Source of the DNA: Micromonospora ferruginea
Lineage (GTDB): Bacteria; Actinomycetota; Actinomycetes; Mycobacteriales; Micromonosporaceae
Direction of reading: 5' to 3'
NCBI RefSeq assembly: GCF_013694245.2
Contig: NZ_CP059322.2
Location: 2,538,001-2,602,000, forward strand
DNA length: 64,000 bases
The notes under the pieces were generated by a model that ran no database searches, had not been told where the DNA came from, and worked only from the letters and a program-made list of their open reading frames with translations. Numbering within the stretch: the first letter of the stretch is position 1; every line of letters starts with the position of its first letter. Shown one piece after another: positions 1 through 8,998 of this stretch. Made by a program: the position numbers and the translations under genes.

Positions 1-3000
1 GGTGGCGCTGCCGCGCAGCCCGGTCGGGTCGATCCCGGCGCGCTCGAACAGCTCCCAGGACGTCTCCAGCAGCAGCCGCTGCTGCGGGTCCATGGCGAGC
101 GCCTCGCGCGGGCTGATCGCGAACAGCGTGGCGTCGAAGTCCCCGGCGCCGGCCAGGAACCCGCCCACCCGGACGTAGGAGGTGCCGGCCCGGTCGGGGT
201 CGTCGGCGAACAGGTGGGCCAGGTCCCAGCCCCGGTCGGTGGGGAAGCCGGTGAGCCCCTCGCCGCCGGCTTCGAGCAGCTCCCACAGCTCGTCGGGGCC
301 GGTGACGCCGCCGGGCAGCCGGCACGCCATGGCGACGATCGCCACCGGGTCGTCGGTGGTGACCGGGCCGGTGGCGGAGGCGGGGCCGGTGGTGGCGGCG
401 TCGGTCGGGCCGGTGCCGCGCAGCAGCGCGGCCAGGTGTCGGGTCAGCGCGGCGGGCGTCGGGTGGTCGAAGGCAGCGGTGGCGGGGAGCCGGGCGCCGG
501 TGGCCCGGTTCAGCCGGTCGCGCAGCGCGACCGCGCGGACCGAGGTGAACCCGAGTTCGGTGAACGCCCGGCCGGGCCGGACCGCGCCCGGGCCGGGCAG
601 CCCGGCGACCTCGGCGGTGGCGGCGCGGACCAGGTCGGCCAGGAGGCGGTCGCCGTCGGCGGTGGTGAGCGCCGCGAGCCGGCGGCGCAGCGCGCCCGCG
701 TCGTCGTCGGGCCGGGCCGGGCCGCGCCAGGCCGGGTGGGCGGCGACCCGTTCGGCCGGGACGGCCACCAGCAGCAGCTCGTCGCCGTCGTGCGCGGCGT
801 CGAACGCGGCGGCCTCGGCCCACGCCGGGCCGGCCACCCCGACCAGCCGGGCCGGCAGCCCGGCCGCGTGCCGCCGGGCGACCAGCGCGTGCAGCGCGGC
901 GACGGCGCCCGCCGCCGGTTCCCGTCCGGCCGGGCCGAGCAGCACGTCGGCGGGGACCAGCACGGTGTACGCGGTGGCGCCGGCGTGCCGGGTGTCCCGG
1001 TCCAGCCGGCCGGCGAGGTCGAGCAGCCGGGCGGTGTGCTCCGGGTCGGCCAGGTCGACGTCGGACACCCGCAGCACGGCCGCGCCGACCGGTTGCCCGT
1101 CCCGGGTCGAGACGTCGGTGGTGGGCTCGGCGTCCGGCAGCAGCCGCACCGACCGGGCGCCGTACGCGCCGGCCAGGTGCCCGGCCAGCGCCGCGCGTTC
1201 GGGGGTGTCCGCGCCGGCCAGCACCACCGGCGCGGCCGGGTCGAGCACCGTGGCGGCGTGCTCCCGGGCCGGCGCGGCGGCCGGTGCGGGCACCGCGTGG
1301 CGGGCGGCGCCGGCGCGCAACGCCACCTGGGCGGCGCCGGCGTCCACCACGGACGGCAGCAGCGCGACCGAGGCGAGGTCGGTGTCGGTGTCGACCAGCA
1401 CGATCCGGCCCGGCCGGTCGGCCTGCCGGCAGCGGGCCCGCGCCCAGGCGACGGCGGCGGTCGGGACCAGGTCGGGGTCGTCGGGCGTCTCGGCGGTGGA
1501 CACGTCCACCGCGCCGGTGGTGAGCACCACCACCCGGGCGCCGGCGTGCCGGCTGTCGTCGAGCCAGCCGGGCAGCGCCGCCGGGTCCACGCCGGCCAGC
1601 ACCAGCACGTCCGCGCCGGCCTCGACGGAGTGGGCGCCGGTGTGCACGTCCTCGCCCTCGGCGGCCAGCGCGTCGGCGACCGCTGCGGCCTGCGGCCCGA
1701 CGACGGTCCAGCGCCGGCCGGGCTCGGGGGCGGCCGGGTCCAGCGGACGCCAGGTGAGCCGGGTCAGCGACTCGTGGTGGGTGCCGTTGACCGCGCGCAG
1801 CCGGGCCGGCCGCTCCCGCAGCAGCCGCCGGGTGACCTTCCCGGAGGCGGTGCGCGGCACCTCGTCGATCTCGTACAGCTCCTGCGGCACCTTGTGGTAC
1901 GCGAGCCGCTCCCGGCAGGCGGCGTACGCGGCGGCCGGCGCGAAGCCCTCCGGGGCGGGCACCACGAACGCGACCGGCACCTCGCCGAGCACCTCGTGCG
2001 GCCGGCCGGTGACCGCGACGTCGGCGACGCCGGGCACGGCGCGCAGCACGTCCTCCACCTCGACCGGGTGCACCTTCTCCCCGCCCCGGATGATCAGTTC
2101 CCGGTGCCGGCCGGTCACGAAGAGGTTCCCGTCGGCGTCGCGGCGGGCCAGGTCGCCGGTGCGGTACCAGCCGTCACGCAGCGCCGCCTCGGTGGCCTCG
2201 GGCATGCCGTGGTAGCCGAGCATGACGCTCGGGCCGCGTACCCACACCTCGCCCTCGTCGCCGGTCGGCACGTCGCGGCCGGTGTCCGGGCTGACCAGCC
2301 GCACCTGGACACCGTCCACGGCCCGGCCGCAGGAGCCCTCGGGCCGGGGCTCGTCCGGGCGGGTGACCGCGATCGAGCCGCACGTCTCGGTGCTGCCGTA
2401 CGCGTCGAGCAGCGGCGCGTCGAAGACGTCCTCGAACGCGCGGCGCAGCTCCCCGGTGGTGATCGCGCCACCGACCAGGCACACCCGCAGCGCGGGCGCG
2501 CGGAACCCGTCGGCGCGGGCGGCGTCGACCAGGTGGTGGTACATGGCCGGGACGCCGGCCAGCACGGTCGCCTCGTCGTCGGCGACCGCGCGCAGCACGT
2601 CGGCGGCGGCGAAGCCGTCGACCAGGCGGGCGCTCGCGCCGACCGCGGTCACGCTCAGCACGCAGCCGATGTGGGAGAGGCTGTGGAACAGCGGCAGCGG
2701 CCAGACCACCCGGTCGGCGGAGGTCAGCTCCGGCACCGGCACGTAGCAGGCGGCCACCGACCGCAGGCAGGTGCGCTGGGTGGACAGCACACCCTTGGGC
2801 CGGCCGGTGGTGCCGGAGGTGTAGAGCATCCAGGCGACCTCGTCCAGGCCGAGGTCGTCGCGGGCGTCGGCGGTCGGCGCCGCGTCGACGAGCGCCGGCC
2901 ACGCCGTCACCGGTTCCGGGTACGGCCCGTCGCCGGTCACCCAGATCCGCAGGTCGGGGCGGTCCCCGCGTAGCCGCAGAAGCTGGTCGAGGTGCTGCGG

Positions 3001-3336
3001 GTCGGTCACCACCAGCACCGCGCCGGAGTCGTCGAGCAGGTGGGCCAGCTCGGCGTCCGCGCTGCGCGGGTTCAGCGGTACGCCGACCGCGGCGGCCCGG
3101 GTCACGGCCAGCCAGGTCTCCACCGTCTCCACCCGGTTGCCCAGGCAGAACGCGACCCGCTCGCCCCGGGCGACGCCCGCGTCGACCAGGTGTCCGGCCA
3201 GCCGGCGGGTGACCGCCTCCAGCGCGGCCCAGGACACCGCCCGGTCCGCGTCGCGGAACGCCACCTGGTCCGGCAGCCGGCCGGCGTGGGCCCGGAGCAG
3301 ATCGGGCAACGGCTGGACCAGGTCACTCCGAAGCAT
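1..3336 (-). CDS. Type I PKS, AHBA-type loading module and start of KS (partial, 3' end outside window)
   Basis: This is the first protein of a modular polyketide synthase that starts from an activated aryl acid. From ATG at 3336 the visible 1112 residues run adenylation domain (about 1-510, with [11 protein letters not shown] near 175, RTGDLA near 390 and the catalytic Lys in ASGK near 500), a KR-like stretch (about 525-890), an ACP ([15 protein letters not shown], phosphopantetheine Ser 932) and the beginning of a KS (from about 993). The KR-like part has lost the glycine-rich NADPH motif and the Ser/Tyr pair, so it is probably structural only. A-ACP loading modules of this kind are known from RifA and other ansamycin synthases, where AHBA is the starter. 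The adjacent AHBA genes support that substrate. The AMP-ligase part alone could be called a benzoate-CoA ligase, but the fused ACP and KS argue against it. The KS active-site Cys lies beyond the window. Confidence 0.9.
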   Translation of the reverse strand, partial: MLRSDLVQPLPDLLRAHAGRLPDQVAFRDADRAVSWAALEAVTRRLAGHLVDAGVARGERVAFCLGNRVETVETWLAVTRAAAVGVPLNPRSADAELAHLLDDSGAVLVVTDPQHLDQLLRLRGDRPDLRIWVTGDGPYPEPVTAWPALVDAAPTADARDDLGLDEVAWMLYTSGTTGRPKGVLSTQRTCLRSVAACYVPVPELTSADRVVWPLPLFHSLSHIGCVLSVTAVGASARLVDGFAAADVLRAVADDEATVLAGVPAMYHHLVDAARADGFRAPALRVCLVGGAITTGELRRAFEDVFDAPLLDAYGSTETCGSIAVTRPDEPRPEGSCGRAVDGVQVRLVSPDTGRDVPTGDEGEVWVRGPSVMLGYHGMPEATEAALRDGWYRTGDLARRDADGNLFVTGRHRELIIRGGEKVHPVEVEDVLRAVPGVADVAVTGRPHEVLGEVPVAFVVPAPEGFAPAAAYAACRERLAYHKVPQELYEIDEVPRTASGKVTRRLLRERPARLRAVNGTHHESLTRLTWRPLDPAAPEPGRRWTVVGPQAAAVADALAAEGEDVHTGAHSVEAGADVLVLAGVDPAALPGWLDDSRHAGARVVVLTTGAVDVSTAETPDDPDLVPTAAVAWARARCRQADRPGRIVLVDTDTDLASVALLPSVVDAGAAQVALRAGAARHAVPAPAAAPAREHAATVLDPAAPVVLAGADTPERAALAGHLAGAYGARSVRLLPDAEPTTDVSTRDGQPVGAAVLRVSDVDLADPEHTARLLDLAGRLDRDTRHAGATAYTVLVPADVLLGPAGREPAAGAVAALHALVARRHAAGLPARLVGVAGPAWAEAAAFDAAHDGDELLLVAVPAERVAAHPAWRGPARPDDDAGALRRRLAALTTADGDRLLADLVRAATAEVAGLPGPGAVRPGRAFTELGFTSVRAVALRDRLNRATGARLPATAAFDHPTPAALTRHLAALLRGTGPTDAATTGPASATGPVTTDDPVAIVAMACRLPGGVTGPDELWELLEAGGEGLTGFPTDRGWDLAHLFADDPDRAGTSYVRVGGFLAGAGDFDATLFAISPREALAMDPQQRLLLETSWELFERAGIDPTGLRGSAT

Positions 3337-3521
3337 GTCAGCACATCCGTCCTTCGCCGTAACGGCCCAAGTCTGGCCAGCGGCCCGGCGGCGACCTACC
3401 CCTGTCGCCCCCTAACCGGACCCCGGTTCCGGGCCGCGCGCGGGCGCTGAGGCGGGCCGGCGCGGTGATGATGGGCACGCCCCGAGGACGCCGCGTACCC
3501 ACCGCCGACAGTCGAGGTGCC
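3337..3521. promoter_or_regulatory. Divergent promoter region, PKS / LanB-C-like gene, with CCCCTAAC-type repeats
   Basis: No gene is visible in this 185-bp gap between two divergent genes. It contains CCCCTGTC at 3399-3406 and CCCCTAAC at 3409-3416, spaced exactly 10 bp, 63-80 bp upstream of the PKS start. The same motif recurs four times at 10-bp spacing in the other divergent promoter of the cluster (8393-8430). The match between the two promoters is seen directly; binding by a cluster regulator is inference. Confidence 0.55.
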
Positions 3522-4298
3522 ATGGAACGCTCCTGGTTGTTCGCCGACCTCGCCGTGCCCGGCGGGGGCTGCGTCGACGCGCGGGCGGCCGAACTGGTCG
3601 GCACGGTGCTGGCGGGGCTGGTGGCCGAGCTGCGCGCCGCCGACCCGGGCGGCTGCTGGTTCTTCGACCGGCTCGACCGTCCCGGCCCGACCCGGCTGCG
3701 GCTGGGCCTGCACGCCGGGCCCGCCGCGCTCGACCTGGCCCGCGACCGGCTCGGCCCGGCGGCCCGGCCGGCGCCACCGGCGTACGCGGTGCGCGACCCG
3801 GCCCGGGGCGGACCGCTCGCCCACGCCGGCAGTGAGGTGGCGCTGGGCCTGCTGGGCGGTGAACCGCCGTGGCTGGCCGGGCTGGAGCTGCCGCTCGCGG
3901 TGGCGCACCTGCGGCACCTGTGCGGGTTGCTGCCGGCCGGCGACCGGGCGGCCTTCCTGTTCCTGCACTGGCAGGACCGCAGCCGCGTGCTGACCGGGGC
4001 GCAGCGCCGGGACCTCGCCGCGCAGGCCCAGGCCGGCGTGGACAAGATCGTGCTGGCCGCCGCCGACCTGCCGCTCGCCGACGATCCGGTGTCGGTGGCC
4101 TGGCGCGGCTATCTGGACCGGGTCACCGAGGTGGTCGCCGAGGACCACCCGGCCGCACCGCGCGGGTTCCTGGTCGCCGAGCACGCCCAGCTCAGTCACC
4201 GCCGGTGGGGCATCGACCCGGCCGTCGACTCGCTGGCCGCGCTGGCGTTGCGGCTGGCCGGGCAGACCGTCGCCGGGACAGGTAGGAGAGCCGGATGA
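3522..4298 (+). CDS. Stand-alone lantibiotic dehydratase C-terminal (SpaB_C / thiopeptide-type) domain protein
   Basis: A 258-residue protein that resembles the C-terminal elimination domain of LanB dehydratases and the related thiopeptide cyclase family. Supporting stretches are an N-terminal strand ERSWLFADL, then AELRAADPGGCWFFDRL followed by PGPTRLRLGLH, and a C-terminal HAQLSHRRWGID that matches the usual HxxxNRxG-type ending. In this superfamily such domains remove glutamate from glutamylated Ser/Thr or build the thiopeptide pyridine ring. No precursor peptide or N-terminal glutamylation domain is nearby, so its role in an ansamycin cluster is unknown. I chose ATG 3522 because GAGGTG lies just upstream; an in-frame start exists at 3465. 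Its stop overlaps the next start (ATGA), so it is translationally coupled to the aminodehydroquinate synthase. Family assignment rests on motif resemblance only. Confidence 0.65.
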   Translation: MERSWLFADLAVPGGGCVDARAAELVGTVLAGLVAELRAADPGGCWFFDRLDRPGPTRLRLGLHAGPAALDLARDRLGPAARPAPPAYAVRDPARGGPLAHAGSEVALGLLGGEPPWLAGLELPLAVAHLRHLCGLLPAGDRAAFLFLHWQDRSRVLTGAQRRDLAAQAQAGVDKIVLAAADLPLADDPVSVAWRGYLDRVTEVVAEDHPAAPRGFLVAEHAQLSHRRWGIDPAVDSLAALALRLAGQTVAGTGRRAG

Positions 4299-5302
4299 CC
4301 GTGGAACGGGTCGACGTGGAGCTGGGCGAGCGCGCGTACCCGGTGCTCGTCGGCCCCGGTGTGCGCCACCGGCTGGCCGCGGAGGTGGCGCGGATCGGCG
4401 CCCGCCGGGTCGTGGTGGTGTCCGCCCGGCCGCCGGAGTGGACGCCCGACCCGGGCGTGCCGCACCGGGTGGTGCCGGCCCGCGACGGCGAGCACGACAA
4501 GACGCTGGCCACCGTGGAGGCGCTGGGCCGGGCGTTCGCCGAGTTCGGGCTGACCCGCGCCGACGCGGTCGTCTCCTGCGGCGGCGGCACCACCACCGAC
4601 GTGGTGGGCCTGGCCGCCGGCCTCTACCACCGGGGCGTCGCGGTGATCCACCTGCCGACGTCGCTGCTGGCCCAGGTGGACGCCAGCGTGGGCGGCAAGA
4701 CCGCGGTGAACCTGCCGGAGGGCAAGAACCTGGTCGGCGTCTACTGGCAGCCGCGCGCGGTGCTCTGCGACACCGAGCACCTGACCACGCTGCCGGAGGT
4801 GGAACGGCGCAACGGCTACGGCGAGATCGCCCGCGCGCACTTCATCGGCGCCGGTGACCTGCGCGGCCGGACGGTGACCGAGCAGATCACCGCGTGCGTG
4901 GCGCTCAAGGCCCGGGTGGTCGCCGCCGACGAGCGCGACGCCGGGCTGCGGCACATCCTCAACTACGGGCACACGCTCGGCCACGCGTTGGAGCGGGCCA
5001 CCGACTTCCGGCTGCGGCACGGCGAGGCGGTCGGCGTGGGCACCGTGTTCGCCGGGCGGCTGGCCGGCCGGCTGGGCCGGATCGACGCCGACCGGGTCGC
5101 CGAGCACCACGAGGTGGTGGCCGGCTACGGCCTGGACACCACGCTCCCGTCCGGCGTGGACGCCGACGACCTGATCGCGTTCATGCGCCGGGACAAGAAG
5201 TCCACCGCCGGCCTGACCTTCGTGCTGGACGGCGCGCGCGGCCCCGAGCTGGTGCCGGACGTGCCGGAGGACGAGGTCCGCGCCGCCCTGACCGCGATGT
5301 AG
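4295..5302 (+). CDS. rifG: Aminodehydroquinate synthase (RifG-like, AroB family)
   Basis: Cyclises aminoDAHP to 5-amino-5-deoxy-3-dehydroquinate in the aminoshikimate route to AHBA, using NAD and a divalent metal. The 335 residues match the dehydroquinate synthase family in length and motifs: GGGTTTDVVGLAA for NAD binding, DASVGGKTAVNLPEGKN, and the metal-binding LNYGHTLGHALE and HGEAVGVG. In place of the usual EVIKYG helix it has EIARAHFIG, a divergence I would expect in the secondary-metabolic branch. It starts inside the stop of the upstream LanB-C-like gene. It faces the rifM-like gene tail to tail with an 18-bp gap. Primary-metabolism AroB is the alternative, but the neighbours decide for AHBA supply. 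Confidence 0.88.
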   Translation: MTVERVDVELGERAYPVLVGPGVRHRLAAEVARIGARRVVVVSARPPEWTPDPGVPHRVVPARDGEHDKTLATVEALGRAFAEFGLTRADAVVSCGGGTTTDVVGLAAGLYHRGVAVIHLPTSLLAQVDASVGGKTAVNLPEGKNLVGVYWQPRAVLCDTEHLTTLPEVERRNGYGEIARAHFIGAGDLRGRTVTEQITACVALKARVVAADERDAGLRHILNYGHTLGHALERATDFRLRHGEAVGVGTVFAGRLAGRLGRIDADRVAEHHEVVAGYGLDTTLPSGVDADDLIAFMRRDKKSTAGLTFVLDGARGPELVPDVPEDEVRAALTAM

Positions 5303-5320
5303 CGGCGGGCGGCGCGGCGC

Positions 5321-6010
5321 TCAGAGCACCGCCGGGCAGTGCGTGAGCAACTCCTCGGGCTTGTGCGCGACCAGGTCGGGGCCGGCGGCCAGCAGCGCGG
5401 TCACGTCACCGCCGTGCCAGGTGGTCGCCACCGTGGTCACCCCGGCGTCGCGGCCGCTGGTCAGGTCCGTGATCGCGTCGCCGACCATCATCGCCACACC
5501 CGGCGGCATGTCGAGCAGTTCCAGCGCGCGCAGCACGATGTCCGGCGCCGGCTTGGGCCGGGACACCTCGTCCGAGCCGATCACGTGGTCGAAGAGGCCG
5601 AGCACGCCGAGCAGGTCCAGCAGGGACCGGGCACGCGGACCACTCTTGCCGGTGGCGACCGCCATCCGCACGCCGCGCTCGTGCAGCGCCTCCAGCGTGT
5701 CGCGGACGCCGGGGAACAGCGGCACCCGGTGCGCCAGCCGGTAGCTCTCCCGGACGAACGGCGCCTCCATCTCCAGCGGCAGCCCCATCAGCCGCATGAT
5801 GTCCGGGAAGTACCGTCCCATGTGCTTGTTGTACTCCTCGAACGGCGCCGGTCCGGCGCCCACCACCTCGGCGTACGCGACGCTGAACGCCTCGCGCATC
5901 ACCGCCGAGCTGTCGACCACGACCCCGTCGAGGTCGAACACGACCGCGCGGATCGGGCCCGGACGCGGGGCGAGGACGGCGGCGCCGACGGTCGACGGCG
6001 GCTGGCTCAT
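5321..6010 (-). CDS. rifM: HAD-family phosphatase (RifM-like)
   Basis: A 229-residue haloacid dehalogenase-type phosphatase, third gene of the rifKLM-like operon. Motif I is FDLDGVVVDSS (nucleophile Asp and acid/base Asp), motif II/III region ATGKSGPR and SRPKPAPD, and motif IV GDAITD. In rifamycin biosynthesis RifM is needed with RifK and RifL to make kanosamine precursor; the present gene very likely does the same. ATG 6010 is preceded by GGGAGCAG. A GTG at 6049 overlaps the stop of the upstream oxidoreductase (GTGA) and would add 13 residues, so translational coupling may also be used. Confidence 0.87.
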   Translation of the reverse strand: MSQPPSTVGAAVLAPRPGPIRAVVFDLDGVVVDSSAVMREAFSVAYAEVVGAGPAPFEEYNKHMGRYFPDIMRLMGLPLEMEAPFVRESYRLAHRVPLFPGVRDTLEALHERGVRMAVATGKSGPRARSLLDLLGVLGLFDHVIGSDEVSRPKPAPDIVLRALELLDMPPGVAMMVGDAITDLTSGRDAGVTTVATTWHGGDVTALLAAGPDLVAHKPEELLTHCPAVL

Positions 6011-6045
6011 GGCTGCTCCCGAAGGGTGAGGTCGCCCGGTGGTTC

Positions 6046-7167
6046 TCACCGGTCGCGCGCTCCCGCCAGCGCGGGCACCGGCGGGGTGGGCCGGGCGCAG
6101 CGGTAGACGCGTTCGATGGCGTCGATGGTGCGGCGGGCGTCGGCGGCGGCCACGCCCCGGTTGGCCTGGTCGGCGAGCAGGCCGGGCAGCGCGTCGAGCT
6201 GCCGGTCGTACTCGGCGCCGATGGTCTCGGCGGCCAGCGGCAGCGCGACGGTCTCGCCGTCGCGGGTCCGGGTCAGCTCCGGCGCGCCGACCCGGTTCGG
6301 GCTGAACCCGAACGTGCAGCGCAGCGTCGCCGAGCCGTCGGTGCCGTGCACGGAGATGGTGGTGCGGTCGGTCGCCTCGTGCGACGCCCAGCAGGCGTGC
6401 AGCGCGGCGGACGCGCCGTCGGCGGTGAGCAGGAACGCGCGGGCGGTGTCCTCGACGTCGCCGCGTCCGCCGGGTCCGGCGGTGCCGCGCCAGGCGGCCT
6501 GCGCGGCGCCGTCGTTGACGAAGTCGTCGGAGACGCTGCCCACCACGTGCGCGATCGGCGCCCGGCCGAGCAGGGGCAGCACCGTGTCGAGCAGGTGCCA
6601 GCCCAGGTCGACGAGCGCGCCGCCGCCGGAGAGGTCCCGGCGGGTGAACCAGCCGCCGGCGTCGGGCACCCCCCGGGCGCGTACCCAGGCGACGTCGACG
6701 TGCCGGACCGGGCCGAGGTCCACCACGGCCCGCAGCAGGGCCCGCACGTCGGCGCGGTAGCGGGCGGCGCTGCCGGCCAGCAGCACCGCGCCGCCGGCGC
6801 GCTCGGCGTCGGCCAGGTCGTCGGCCTCGGCGGAGGTGAGGCAGACCGGCTTCTCCAGGAACACCGGTACGCCCCGGCGCAGCAGCCGGGCCGCGACGGC
6901 GGCGTGCAGGTGGTTGGGGACCGCCACCACCACCAGGTCGGCGGCGTCGGTGGGCAGGTCGGCGACGTCGGCGTACGCGGTGGGCACGCCGTGCGCGGCG
7001 CGGGCGGTGTCCCGGGCGGCGGCGTCCGGGTCGACCACCGCGGTCACCGTGAACCGCTGGTGCGCGGCGAGTCGGGGCAGCCAGATCTGCCGCCCGGCCC
7101 AGCCGAGACCGGCCACCGCGACCCGGACGGTACGCCCCGGCGCGGCGGCCGGCTGCGGCCCGGTCAT
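6046..7167 (-). CDS. rifL: Gfo/Idh/MocA-family oxidoreductase (RifL-like)
   Basis: A 373-residue NAD(P)-dependent sugar oxidoreductase. The N-terminal Rossmann fold carries AVAGLGWAGRQ, followed by the family's EKPVCLT lysine motif and GGGALVDLGWHLLD. In the rif system RifL acts with the aminotransferase RifK on UDP-glucose-derived substrate, giving 3-keto sugar for transamination to UDP-kanosamine. It overlaps rifK by 4 bp upstream and reaches rifM downstream through a GTGA junction, so the three form one operon. Residues 1-12 are Pro/Ala-rich and may be poorly ordered. Confidence 0.87.
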   Translation of the reverse strand: MTGPQPAAAPGRTVRVAVAGLGWAGRQIWLPRLAAHQRFTVTAVVDPDAAARDTARAAHGVPTAYADVADLPTDAADLVVVAVPNHLHAAVAARLLRRGVPVFLEKPVCLTSAEADDLADAERAGGAVLLAGSAARYRADVRALLRAVVDLGPVRHVDVAWVRARGVPDAGGWFTRRDLSGGGALVDLGWHLLDTVLPLLGRAPIAHVVGSVSDDFVNDGAAQAAWRGTAGPGGRGDVEDTARAFLLTADGASAALHACWASHEATDRTTISVHGTDGSATLRCTFGFSPNRVGAPELTRTRDGETVALPLAAETIGAEYDRQLDALPGLLADQANRGVAAADARRTIDAIERVYRCARPTPPVPALAGARDR

Positions 7168-8321
7168 CCGGCCAGCACGTCGGTGAGCACGGCGGCGATC
7201 CGGTGCATCTGGTCCTCGCTGCCGAGCAGCGTGCGGTGGTGCAGCCAGACGCAGTCGGCGTGGATCTGCTCGACGTTCGGGCAGCGTTCGGCGATCTGCT
7301 CGGCGGTCTCGTCCGGCGCGCCGGCCAGCCAGAAGCCCTCGCAGCGGTAGATGGCGCGGAACGCCACGAACGCCGGGACGCCCCGGGCGATCAGCTCGTC
7401 GACCACGACCCGGCGGCGTTCCGGAGTGATGCCGGGGATCCGGAACATGGCCATGTAGTGCGGGTTGCGGTCGCCGCGCGGGTCGCGTCCCTGCGGCACC
7501 ACGCCGGGGATCTCGGCGAGCAGGCTCGCCAGCAGCGGCCAGCGCTGCTCGCGCACCGCGATCTGACCGTCCAGCCGGGACAGTTGGGCGCGCAGCACGG
7601 CGGCGCTGAACTCGTTCATCCGGTAGTTCGAGCCGGTGGTGCGGTGCAGGTAGTCGCGGTCGGTGCGGGGCCGGCCGCAGCTGTGCACCAGGAACGCCTT
7701 CTCGTAGCTCTCCTCGTCGGGGAAGAGCACCGCGCCGCCCTCGCCGGCGGTCATCAGCTTGCCGTTCTGGAAGCTGAACGCGGCGACGGAGCCGAGTTCA
7801 CCGACCCGCCTGCCCTGCCACTGCGCGCCGTGCGCGTGCGCGGCGTCCTGGAGCAGCGCGACGCCGGCGTCCGAGGTGATCTTGTCGAGCGCGTCCATGT
7901 CGGCGAACTGCCCGGCCATGTGCACCGGCATCACCACGCGGGTGCGGTCGGTGATGGCGGCGGCGACCGCGTCCGGGTCGACGCAGTAGGTGTCCAGGTC
8001 CACGTCGACCGGCACGGCCACCGCGCCGAGGCGCTGCGCGGCCAGCGACGAGGAGATGAAGGTGAAGGCGGGGACGATGACCTCGGTGCCCGGGCCGACG
8101 CCCAGCACCTCCAGCGCCACCTCCAGCGCGTGCGTGCCGTTGGTGACGGCCAGCGCGTGCGACGACCCGTGGTACGCGGCGAACTCGGCCTCGAACGTGT
8201 CGACCTCGTTGCCCCCGACGCGCCACCACTGGCCCTGTTCCAGGGCCCGGATGAGGCCGGTCCGTTCCTCGTCGCCGAACTGCGGCCACTCGGGGAACTC
8301 CGGCGCCGACAGATCACTCAT
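7164..8321 (-). CDS. rifK: AHBA synthase / UDP-3-keto-glucose aminotransferase (RifK-like)
   Basis: PLP enzyme that makes 3-amino-5-hydroxybenzoate from aminodehydroshikimate by dehydration and, with RifL, transaminates a keto-sugar to UDP-kanosamine. The 385 residues follow RifK closely: ALEQGQWWRVGGNEV near the start, VTNGTHALEVALEVLGVGPG, PAFTFISSSLAAQRLGA, the aspartate of LLQDAAHAHGA and the PLP lysine in FSFQNGKLMTAGEGGA. Length matches the family (about 388). ATG 8321 is preceded by GGGAGTGGGAC. First gene of the rifKLM-like operon. AHBA synthases form a narrow family and are a marker for ansamycin, mitomycin and related clusters, so confidence is high. Confidence 0.94.
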   Translation of the reverse strand: MSDLSAPEFPEWPQFGDEERTGLIRALEQGQWWRVGGNEVDTFEAEFAAYHGSSHALAVTNGTHALEVALEVLGVGPGTEVIVPAFTFISSSLAAQRLGAVAVPVDVDLDTYCVDPDAVAAAITDRTRVVMPVHMAGQFADMDALDKITSDAGVALLQDAAHAHGAQWQGRRVGELGSVAAFSFQNGKLMTAGEGGAVLFPDEESYEKAFLVHSCGRPRTDRDYLHRTTGSNYRMNEFSAAVLRAQLSRLDGQIAVREQRWPLLASLLAEIPGVVPQGRDPRGDRNPHYMAMFRIPGITPERRRVVVDELIARGVPAFVAFRAIYRCEGFWLAGAPDETAEQIAERCPNVEQIHADCVWLHHRTLLGSEDQMHRIAAVLTDVLAG

Positions 8322-8503
8322 GATGTCCCACTCCCTGATCCAGATCGGAACGGCCCGGCTGGACGCTAACCGAGCCGGCACGGCGCTGACCTCCCCTAAC
8401 AGCCCCTAGCCGCCCCTAACCGCCCCCTGCCGGCGGGGGTTCGCGCGGGGGCGGGGTCGATACTCCGATGACCTGTCGTCGTCCGTCTCCGGTGAGGTGC
8501 AAC
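8322..8503. promoter_or_regulatory. Divergent promoter of the AHBA operons with four 10-bp tandem repeats
   Basis: Between rifK (minus) and rifJ (plus). Four tandem 10-bp units lie at 8393-8432: CCCCTAACAG, CCCCTAGCCG, CCCCTAACCG and CCCCCTGCCG. One unit per helical turn, 70-110 bp from both start codons, is what a cooperative activator array would look like. Two units of the same motif precede the PKS gene. No regulator gene for it is in the window. LAL-type LuxR regulators of other PKS clusters are reported to use CTAGGGG-like sites, which resemble the reverse complement; that link is inference. Confidence 0.6.
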
Positions 8504-8935
8504 GTGCCCGAGGTGCTCCTGCTCAACGGCCCGAACCTGGGCATCCTCGGCAGCCGCGAACCGGAGATCTACGGCACCGACACGCTGGCGGACATCGAGC
8601 GGGCGGTCGGCGAGGAGGTCGCCGGTCGGGGGTGGCGGGTCGTCGCGAGACAGCACGACTGCGAGGGCGAGATGATCCGTACCATCCAGGACAGTTATGA
8701 GACGGTGGGCGCGATCGTGAACCCGGGCGCGTTGATGATCGCCGGTTGGAGCCTGCGCGACGCGCTGGCCAACTATCCCCGCCCGTGGCTGGAGGTCCAC
8801 CTGTCCAACGTGTGGGCCCGGGAGAGCTTCCGGCACGACTCGGTGCTCGCCCCGCTGGCCGCGGGGGTGATCGTGGGCCTCGGCGCGCTCGGCTACCGGC
8901 TGGCGGCCCGCGCGCTCGTCGCGACCGTCCCCTGA
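8504..8935 (+). CDS. rifJ: Aminodehydroquinate dehydratase (RifJ-like, type II DHQase)
   Basis: Dehydrates aminodehydroquinate to aminodehydroshikimate. The 143 residues show type II dehydroquinase hallmarks: LLLNGPNLGILGSREPEIYG with the catalytic Tyr, the HDCEGEMI segment, NPGALMIAGWSLRDAL, and EVHLSN with the catalytic His. Two positions differ from ordinary AroQ: the usual (T/S)HTS loop is MIAGW, and the residue after the HLSN strand is Trp (VWARE) where His is common. These sit around the substrate and may fit an amino substrate. I chose GTG 8504 because GAGGTG precedes it; an in-frame ATG at 8468 would add 12 residues. First gene of a five-gene operon ending with rifI. Confidence 0.9.
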   Translation: MPEVLLLNGPNLGILGSREPEIYGTDTLADIERAVGEEVAGRGWRVVARQHDCEGEMIRTIQDSYETVGAIVNPGALMIAGWSLRDALANYPRPWLEVHLSNVWARESFRHDSVLAPLAAGVIVGLGALGYRLAARALVATVP

Positions 8936-8998
8936 CCGTCCACCCCGTCGCACCCGTACCGGTCGTCCGCCGCGACGACCCGACCCCCGAGGAACCCC

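Noticed and set aside
182-2973. Long plus-strand open frames opposite the PKS gene
   Set aside because: They read as Arg/Gly/Ser/Ala-rich composition without domains; the minus strand has clear A, ACP and KS motifs in one frame through the whole stretch.
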